Shown here: in pieces, positions 1 through 9,000 of the stretch
Layout of the letters: every line of letters starts with the position of its first letter
How positions within the stretch are numbered: position 1 is the first letter of the stretch
Assembly (NCBI RefSeq): GCF_007829875.1
Contig: NZ_VIWV01000001.1
Coordinates: 7,328,001-7,392,000, forward strand
DNA: 64,000 nucleotides
Origin: Streptomyces capillispiralis
Lineage (GTDB): Bacteria; Actinomycetota; Actinomycetes; Streptomycetales; Streptomycetaceae
Direction: 5' to 3'
Notes under the pieces: model-generated
Database searches by the model: none
What the model saw: only the letters and a program-made list of their open reading frames with translations
Told to the model about the DNA's origin: nothing
Position numbers and translations under genes: made by a program

Positions 1-1
1 G

Positions 2-3000
2 GAGCACGCGACGCTCCCGCCGACCGCCCAGTACGAGCGCCTCAACCAGCACATCGACCTGGACGGCACGCCCTTCTACGTCAACACCCGGGCGCGCGAG
101 TGGCGGCGCCGGAACCGGCCGCGCCTGGCCGCCGTCAGCTCCTTCGGTTACAGCGGCACGAACGCCCACGTCGTCCTGGCCGAGGCCCCCGAGGCCACCG
201 CGGTGGCGGCGCCGGAAGGCGCCGACGGCTCCCGCCTGATCGTCCTCTCCGCCCGCACGGCCGGGCAGCTCCGGGACCGGGCGCGGCAGCTCGCCGAGCA
301 CCTCGACGCACACCCCGGCCTGAGCCCGCGCGATCTCAGCCACACCCTGGGACGCGGCCGCAAGCACTTCCGCCACCGCCTCGCGTTCGTCGTGGACACC
401 ACGGCGGAGGCCGCGGCGCTGCTGCGCGCCTGGCTGGAGAACGGCAGCGCGCCGTCCGCGTACACCGGTGACCACAAGCCCCGGCGTGCCGCGCGGCCGG
501 ACGTGCGCGAGGCCCGGGAAGTGACGGACCCGGCCCGGCTGCGGACGCTCGCGCGGGAGTACGCCCAGGGCGCGGCCGTCGCGTTCGAGCTGCTGTTCGC
601 GCCGGACCGGAGGCCGGCCCGGCTCTCCCTGCCCACGTACCCGTTCGCCCAGGACGCGTACTGGCTGTCCGAGGACGCCTCCACCGCGGCCGCCGACGTG
701 CCGGAGGCCGCGGGCGACCTGCTGGCCCTCGAACCGTGCTGGACACCGCTGCCCCTGCCGCCCGCGACCGCGGACGCGGACGCGGCCGACCGGGTGGTGT
801 GGCTCGTCGGTCCCGGAGCCGGCGCGGCGGCGAGCGCCCTGCGCACCCGGCTGCCCCGCACCGTCGTCGTGCACACGACCGACATGGCCGCGGACCGTCC
901 GCCGGACGCCGCGTACGCCCGTCTGACCCGGGACGTACTGGGCGAGCTGCGCACCCGGATCGCCGAGGGGGACGTACCGGACGGCGGTCTCGCGCAGATC
1001 GTCGTCCTCGGTCATGGCGCCCCGGCCACCCGGGTGTTGACCGGAGTGTCCGCGCTACTGCGCACGGCCGTGCTCGAACATCCGTGGCTGAGGACCCAGC
1101 TCCTGGAGCACCTCGACCCCTTCGACGCCGCCGACGACCGGTCGGCGGACGCGCTCGCCGAAGCCGTCGAGGCGAGCGCCCGCGCCCACGCCGAGCAGCA
1201 CGTCCGGCAGCTGGGCGGCCGTCTCTCCGCGCGGCGCCTGACCGAGGCCGGGGCGCCGCCCGCGCGCGGGGCCGCCGCCTCGCCGTGGCGCGACGGCGGC
1301 GTGTACCTGATCACCGGAGGCACCGGCGGGCTCGGCCTCCACGTCGCCGGGGAACTGTCGCGCACCCTGCGAGGCGGCACGGTCGTCCTGGTGGGCCGCT
1401 CCGCCGCCGACGTCGCGCGCCCGCGCCTGGCGGCCCTCGCGCCGTCGGGCGTCACCGTCGAGTACCGGCAGGCGGACGTCACCGACCGGGACGCCGTCGA
1501 CGCGCTCGTCGCGGACGTCGTCTCCCGCCACGGCGCGCTGCGCGGCGTCGTGCACTGCGCCGGAGTCCTCCGCGACGGATACCTCGCCACCAAGCCCGAC
1601 GGCGACCTGACCGCCGTCCTGGCGCCCAAGACCACCGGCCTGGTGAACCTCGACGAGGCCACCGCGGACCAGCCCCTCGACCACCTGGTCGTCTTCTCCT
1701 CCACGGCGGCCGCGCTCGGCAGCGCCGGCCAGGGCGACTACGCCGCGGCCAACGCGTTCCTCGACACCTACGTCGAGTACCGCGCGGACCTCGCCGCCCG
1801 TGGCCTCCGGTCCGGCCGTGCGGTGTCCGTCGGCTGGCCGCTGTGGGCCGACGGCGGCATGCGCGTCGACGACGCGGCCCTCGAACGGCTGCGCGGGATC
1901 GGCGTGACGCCCCTGCCCACCGGGGCCGCACTGCGCGCCCTGACCGCCGCCGTCACGGGCGACGCCCGGCACACCCTCCTGCTGTACGGCGACCGCGAAC
2001 GACTGCTCACCCGCCTGGCCGCACACATCACCACGGAGCGGCGGCCGCTGCCCGCCCCGGCCGCGGAGGCACCCGCCCCGGCGGCGCGCCCGAGCCGCGA
2101 GGCGTGGGAGCGCACGCTGGTCGCGGTCGTGTCCGAGCAGCTCAAGGTGCCCGCCGAGGAGATCGACAGGGACGGCGAGTTCGGCGAGTACGGCTTCGAC
2201 TCCATCAGCCTGACCGAGCTCGCGCAGCGGCTGAACGACGCCCACGGCCTTGGCCTGGCGCCCACCGTCTTCTTCGAGCACACCACGGTGGGCTCCGTCG
2301 CGGCCCACATCGCCGAGCACGCGTCCGCGGCACCCGGGACGTCCGCCCCCGCCGGCGGGCCCGCCAAGGCCGACGTATCCGCCGAGGCCGACGTATCCGC
2401 CGAGGCCGACGCGCCCGCCCCGGTGGCGGCGCCCGGCCTCGACGCGATCCGGCAGCTCGTGATCGCTGAGGTGTCCGGGCAGCTGAAGGTCCCCGCCGAA
2501 GAGATCGAGGGCGACGGGGAGTTCGGCGAGTACGGGTTCGACTCCATCAGCCTGACCGAGCTGGCGGGCCGGCTCGGCGACCGGTTCGGCGTCCACCTGG
2601 CACCCACGGTGTTCTTCGAGCACCGGACCGTGGACAGCGTGACGGCTCACCTCGCGGAGACCGCCCCCGCACCGGCGGCGCCGGTCGCGCAGGCCCCGTC
2701 CGGTGAGGCCGCGCCCTCCGCCGGACCCGGGACCGCAGTGCCACCGGCCACCGACCCCGGCGCGCCCGAGCCGATCGCCGTCATCGGCATGAGCGGCAGC
2801 TTCCCGCAGGCGCCCCACCTGTCCGCCTTCTGGGACAACCTTTACGCGGGCAAGGACTGCGTCACGGAGATACCCGGGGACCGCTGGGACTGGCGTGCCC
2901 TGGAGGAGGCCCCGGACATCCCGCGCGGCAGGAAGCCGGTGCGCTGGGGCGGCTTCCTCGACGGCGCCGACCGGTTCGACCCGCTGTTCTTCGGCATCTC

Positions 3001-6000
3001 GCCCCGCGAGGCACGCAGCATGGACCCGCAGCAGCGGCTGCTGCTCACCCATGCCTGGCAGGCGCTCGAAGACGCCGGACACGCGCCCTCCAGCCTGGCC
3101 GGAAGCGACACCGCCGTCCTGATCGGCACCGCGCCGAGCGGTTACGGCAGCCTCGTCATGGGCGAGCGGGCGGGAGAGGACGGCTACGCCGCGACCGGCG
3201 TCTCCGGCTCCGTGGGCCCCAACCGCGTCAGCTACCTGCTCGACCTGCACGGGCCCAGCGAGCCCGTGGAGACCGCCTGTTCGAGTTCGCTCGTCGCGCT
3301 GCACCGCGGTGTCGAGCTGCTCCGCTCGGGCCGCAGCGGCCTCGCGCTCGTCGGCGGCGTCAACACCATCGTCAGCCCCGACCTGCACATCGGCTACAGC
3401 CGCGCGGGCATGCTGTGCGAGGACGGCCGCTGCAAGACGTTCTCCGCGCGGGCCGACGGATACGTGCGCGGCGAGGGCGTCGGCGTCCTGGTCCTCAAAC
3501 CGCTGCGCCACGCCCGGCGCGACGGCGACCGGATCCTCGGCGTCATCCGCGGCAGCGCCGTCAACCACGGCGGCCGCGCCCACTCGCTCACCGCGCCCAA
3601 CCCGCGCGCCCAGGCGGACCTCCTCAAGAGCGCCTACCGCGACGCGGGCGTGGACCCGCGCACCGTCACCTACATCGAGGCGCACGGCACCGGCACCGCA
3701 CTCGGCGACCCCGTCGAGCTGAACGGCCTCAAGAGCGCCTTCGGCGAGCTGTACGCGGAGACGGCGGACATGCCCGGCCGGCTCGACGCCCCGTCCCGCT
3801 GCGGCCTCGGCTCGGTCAAGAGCAACATCGGGCACCTGGAGCTGGCCGCGGGCGTGGCCGGAGTCATCAAGGTGCTGCTCCAGATGCGCCACGCCACCCT
3901 GGTCGAGAGCCTGCACTGCGCGGACCTCAACCCCTACCTGGACTTCGCTGACAGCCCCTTCGAGGTCGTCCGCGCGCGGCAGCCGTGGCACCGGCCGCGC
4001 GACGCCGACGGCCGGGCGCTGCCGCGCCGGGCGGGCGTCAGCTCCTTCGGCTTCGGCGGCGTCAACGCGCACGTCGTCATCGAGGAGTACGCCGAGGAGC
4101 ACGACGGCCCCGGCACGGCCGGGCACGGACACGAGCGGCACCACCGCACCGAGGATCACGGGGGACACGCGGCCATGGGATCGCACACCGCGGCGCACAC
4201 GGGCACCGCGCCCACGGCCGGGGCACCCGCACCGTCCGCGGCGGCGCTGATCCCCCTGTCCGCGCGCACCGGGGAGCAGCTCGTCGCGCGGGCCCGCGCG
4301 CTGCGCGACCACCTCAGGGCCGGGCACGTCGGCGCCGGACGCCTCGCCGACCTCGCGTTCACGCTCCAGGTGGGCCGCGACGCGATGGAGGAGCGGCTCG
4401 CGACCCGGGTCACCTCGACGGCGGAGCTGGAGCACAGGCTGACGTCGTTCGTGGCGGATCCGGAGGCCCACGAGGGCTGGCACCGCGGCACGGTGTCCCG
4501 CAGGACGGGCACCGCGCCGGAGACCCGACAGACCCGCGCCCTCGCGGCGGGGGAGCACGACGACGCCCTCGCCCAGTGGGTGGCAGGGCGGCCCCTCGAC
4601 TGGCAGAGCCTGTACGAGCCGGGGAACCGGCCCGTGCGGATCGGCCTGCCGACGTACCCGTTCGCCGAGGAGAGCTACTGGGCGGGACGCGGCACCGCGC
4701 CCACCAACGCGCCCACCAACGCGCCCACCAACGCGCCCACCAACGCGCCCACCACCGGGCTCTCGGCCGCGCGGCCGGACGGCGCACCCGGCACGCACCC
4801 GATGCTGCACCAGGCCCCGGACGGCACGCCGACGGCGTACCGCACCGTCTTCGACGGCTCCGAGCCCTTCCTGAGGGACCATCGGGTACGCGGTCTGCGG
4901 GTCCTGCCGGGCGCCGCGCACCTGGAGATGGCCCACGCGGCCGTGGCCCGCGCGGCCGTGGCCCGCGCCACCGGGGCGCGGGGCCGCGTCCGGCTGAGCG
5001 ACGTGGTGTGGCTGCGGCCCGCCACCTGCCCCGCGGACGGACGCCTCGAGGTGCGCCTCGACCTGACGCCGGCGGGCCCGGACACCTTCGCGTACACGCT
5101 CCACACCGTGGGCCCCGACGGCGAACGCACGCTGTCCAGCCAGGGGCGCGCGCACCTGGCCGACGTGCCCGCCGAACGTCCCGCGCTCTCACTCGCGGAG
5201 CTGCGCGCCGTCTGCGCCGGGGCCGCCTTCACCTCCTCCGACGTGTACGGCCGGTACGACCGCGTGGGCATGGAGTACGGCCCGGCGCAGCGCTCCCTGT
5301 CGGCCCTCGTCGTCGGCACGGACGCCGCGGGCCGCCCCCAGGCGCTCGCCGAACTGCGGCTGCCCCGCGCGGCGGAGACCACCGACGCCTACGCACTGCA
5401 CCCGAGCATCCTCGACGGCGCCCTCCAGGCGACGATCGGCCTGGGGCTGGGCGACGGCGAGGACACGGCCCCCGCGCGGCCCGCGCTGCCCTTCGCCCTC
5501 CAGGAAGTGGACGTCCTGGCCCCCACCCCGGCCACGGCGTACGCCTGGATCCGCCACCAGGACGGCAGCGACCCCGGCGACACCTCCGCCAAACTGGACA
5601 TCACCCTCCTCGACGCCGAGGGGCGGGCCTGCGCGGAGCTGACCGGTCTGCTCGCGCGGGTGGTCCCCGCCGACGCGGCCCCGAGCACCGCCGGGCCGGC
5701 CGCGCGCCCGGCCGCGGAGACCGCCGGCACCTCCCTCGCCGAGCGCGCGCTGCCGTATCTGCGCGACCAGCTCGCCGCGGCGCTCGAAGTCGCCCCCGAA
5801 CGCCTCGACGTGGACACGCCGTTGGAGTTCTTCGGCATGGACTCGATGATGGCGATGGAGCTGACGCACCACCTGGAGTCCACCTTCGGGAAGCTGTCGA
5901 AGACCCTGTTCTTCGAGGTCCGTACGGTCCGGGCACTCAGCGAGCACTTCGCCGAGGCGTACCCGCGGCCGCTGCGCGCCGCCCTCGGCACGGCGGCTTC

Positions 6001-9000
6001 GGAGCCCGCCCCGCGGACACCGGCCCCGGTCCCTGTGGAGACCGCCGCCGCGCCGCGGGACGCGGACCGCGTCACCGACATCGCGATCGTCGGTGTCAGC
6101 GGCCGCTACCCGCTGGCGGAGAACCTCGACGAGTTCTGGCAGAACCTGCGCTCCGGCCGCGACTGCGTCACCGAGGTCCCCGCGGACCGCTGGGACCCCC
6201 GCGACCACGAGGGCACGTCCCGGTGGGGCGGCTTCCTCGACGGCGTCGACCGCTTCGACCCGCTGTTCTTCCGCATCTCGCCGCGCGAGGCGGAGTTCCT
6301 CGACCCCCAGGAACGGCTGTTCCTGGAGTGCGTCCACCACACCCTGGAGGACGCCGGATACACCGGCGAGACCCTGTCCCGGCAGTCCACCGGGTCCGAC
6401 GGCACGGGCCTGGTCCCCGCCGGCGAGGTCGGTGTCTTCGTCGGCGTGATGTACGAGGAGTACCAGCTGTACGGCGCCCAGGCGCAGGCGCGCGGCCACC
6501 GCGTGGCGCTCTCGGGCAGCCCCTCGTCCATCGCCAACCGGGTGTCGTACTTCTACGACTTCCACGGCCCGAGCATGGCCGTGGACACCATGTGCTCCTC
6601 CTCGCTGACCGCGATCCACCTCGCCTGCGAGGCGATCAGGAGCGGCCAGTGCGCGGCGGCCGTCGCGGGCGGCGTCAACGTCAGCGTCCACCCGAACAAG
6701 TACGTGATGCTGAGCCAGGGCAAGTTCACCTCCAGCGACGGGCGCTGCCGCAGCTTCGGCGAGGGCGGCGACGGCTACGTGCCCGGTGAGGGCGTCGGCG
6801 CCGTCCTGCTCAAACCCCTGGACCGGGCCCTCGCCGACGGCGACCGGATCCACGCGGTCGTCAAGGGCACGGCCCTCAACCACGGGGGCAGGACCCATGG
6901 CTTCTCGGTGCCGAACCCGGCGGCCCAGGGCGACGTCATCACCCGCGCGCTCGCCCGCGCCGCCGTCGCGCCGCACGAGCTGAGCTATCTGGAGGCGCAC
7001 GGCACCGGAACCTCCCTCGGCGACCCCATCGAACTGAGCGGCCTCGTCAAGGCGTTCGGGCGGACGACCGGGGAGGCCGCCCCGACCTGCGCGATCGGCT
7101 CGGTGAAGTCCAACATCGGGCACTGCGAGAGCGCCGCCGGCATCGCGGGCGTCACCAAGGTGCTGCTCCAGATGCGCCACGGCGAGCTGGTGCCCAGCCT
7201 GCACGCGGACACGCTCAACCCCCACCTCGACTTCGACGGGACGCCGTTCACCGTGCAGCGCGACCTCGCGCCGTGGCACGGGCCGCGCATCGCGGGCGTC
7301 TCCAGTTTCGGCGCGGGCGGCGCCAACGCGCACGTGGTCCTGGCCGCGTACGAGCCCGAGCCCGAGCCCGCCCCCCGGCCGCGCGTGGTCGTCGTACCCC
7401 TGTCGGCCGCGACCGAGGGCCAACTGGTCGCATCCGCGCGGCGGCTGCGGGACCGCGCGGACGAGCTCACCGAGAACGACCTCGCCTCGCTCGCCTGGAC
7501 GTTGCAGACCGGCCGCGTCGCCCTGGAGGAGCGCCTCGCGTTCACCGCGGACTCCCTGGCGTCCCTCCGGCGCACCCTGGACGCCTTCCTGGCCGACCCC
7601 GCGGCCCCGGGCGGCTGGGTACGCGGCAGCGTCCGGCCCGACGGGCTCCCGGCCACGACCGCGGGCGACCCGGCCACGAGCCCCCCGGCGTGTGCGGCCG
7701 GGTGGGCCCGTGGCGAGACCGTCGACTGGGACGGGCTGTACGCGGCGGACGGGCCGGTGCGCCCGCGCCGCCTGAGCCTGCCCGGCTACCCCTTCGCCCG
7801 CGAGCGCCACTGGCTCGACGTGCACGCGGACGTGGCGGCGGGCCCGCCGGACCACGTGATCCTGACGCACCCCGTGTGGGAGACGGAGGAGGGCGACGGC
7901 ACGGCGGCCGGGCCCGTGGCCGAGCGGCACGTCATCCTCGTCGGCCGGTTCGCGCCGGGCGAGGAGTCCGCGCTGACCACGGCCCTGACGGCCACTCTGC
8001 CGGGCGTGGTGCGCCACGAGACCGTGGACCTGGCGGCCGACGCCTCCCCGGACTCCGCGTACCTGACGGCGGTCCGGCACGTGTTCGCGCGGGTACGCGC
8101 CCTGCTGGCGGACGGCGTCCGCGGCGGCGCGCTGCTCCAGGTCGTGCTCGTCGGCGACCGCGACCAGGACGCGACCCAGGCGGTGCTCGGCGGCCTGAGC
8201 GGCCTGCTGCGGACCGCGGCGCTGGAGAACCCGAAGCTGTGCACCCAGCTCGTGGACTGCCTCGACGGCGCCGCACCGGCCCTCGTCGCCGAGCGGCTGC
8301 GCGCGGAGACGGCCCCCGGGACGGCGCCCGAGGTCCGCCACCACGCGGGCCGCCGCGAGGTCAGGCGGCTCACGGAACTCGCCCCGGCACCGGACGCGGG
8401 CACCACCCCGTGGCGCGCGGGCGGCGTGTACCTCATCACCGGAGGCGCCGGGGCCCTCGGCCTGCTCACCGCGCGGGACATCGCCTCGGCCACCGCGGGC
8501 GCCACCGTCGTACTGACCGGCCGTTCGGTGCTCGACGACACCCGGCGGCAGGCGCTGGACGACCTGCGCGCCGCGGGCCTGACCGTGGAGTACCGGCGGA
8601 CCGACATCACCGACCGCGCCGACGTCGCCCGCCTGGTCGCGCACATCACGCGGACGCACGGGCCGCTGACCGGCGTCGTGCACGCCGCCGGCGTGCTGCG
8701 CGACAACCTCGTCGTGAACAAGACGCCCGGGGAATGCGAGCACGTCCTCGCGCCGAAGGTCGCGGGCCTCGTCCACCTCGACGAACTGACCCGGGAACAG
8801 CCCCTGGAGCTGTTCCTGTGCTACTCGTCGACGACCGGCGCCCTCGGCAACGCGGGCCAGGCCGACTACGCGGCGGGCAACGCGTTCATGGACGCCTACG
8901 CCGCCCACCGGAGCCGCCTCGCGGCGACCGGGGCGCGCCACGGCCTGACACTGTCCCTGAACTGGCCCCTGTGGGCCGACGGCGGCATGGGCACGGACGC

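Noticed and set aside
4697..4756. CRISPR-like repeat
   Set aside because: Contiguous 12-bp in-frame units without spacers; a protein linker repeat.
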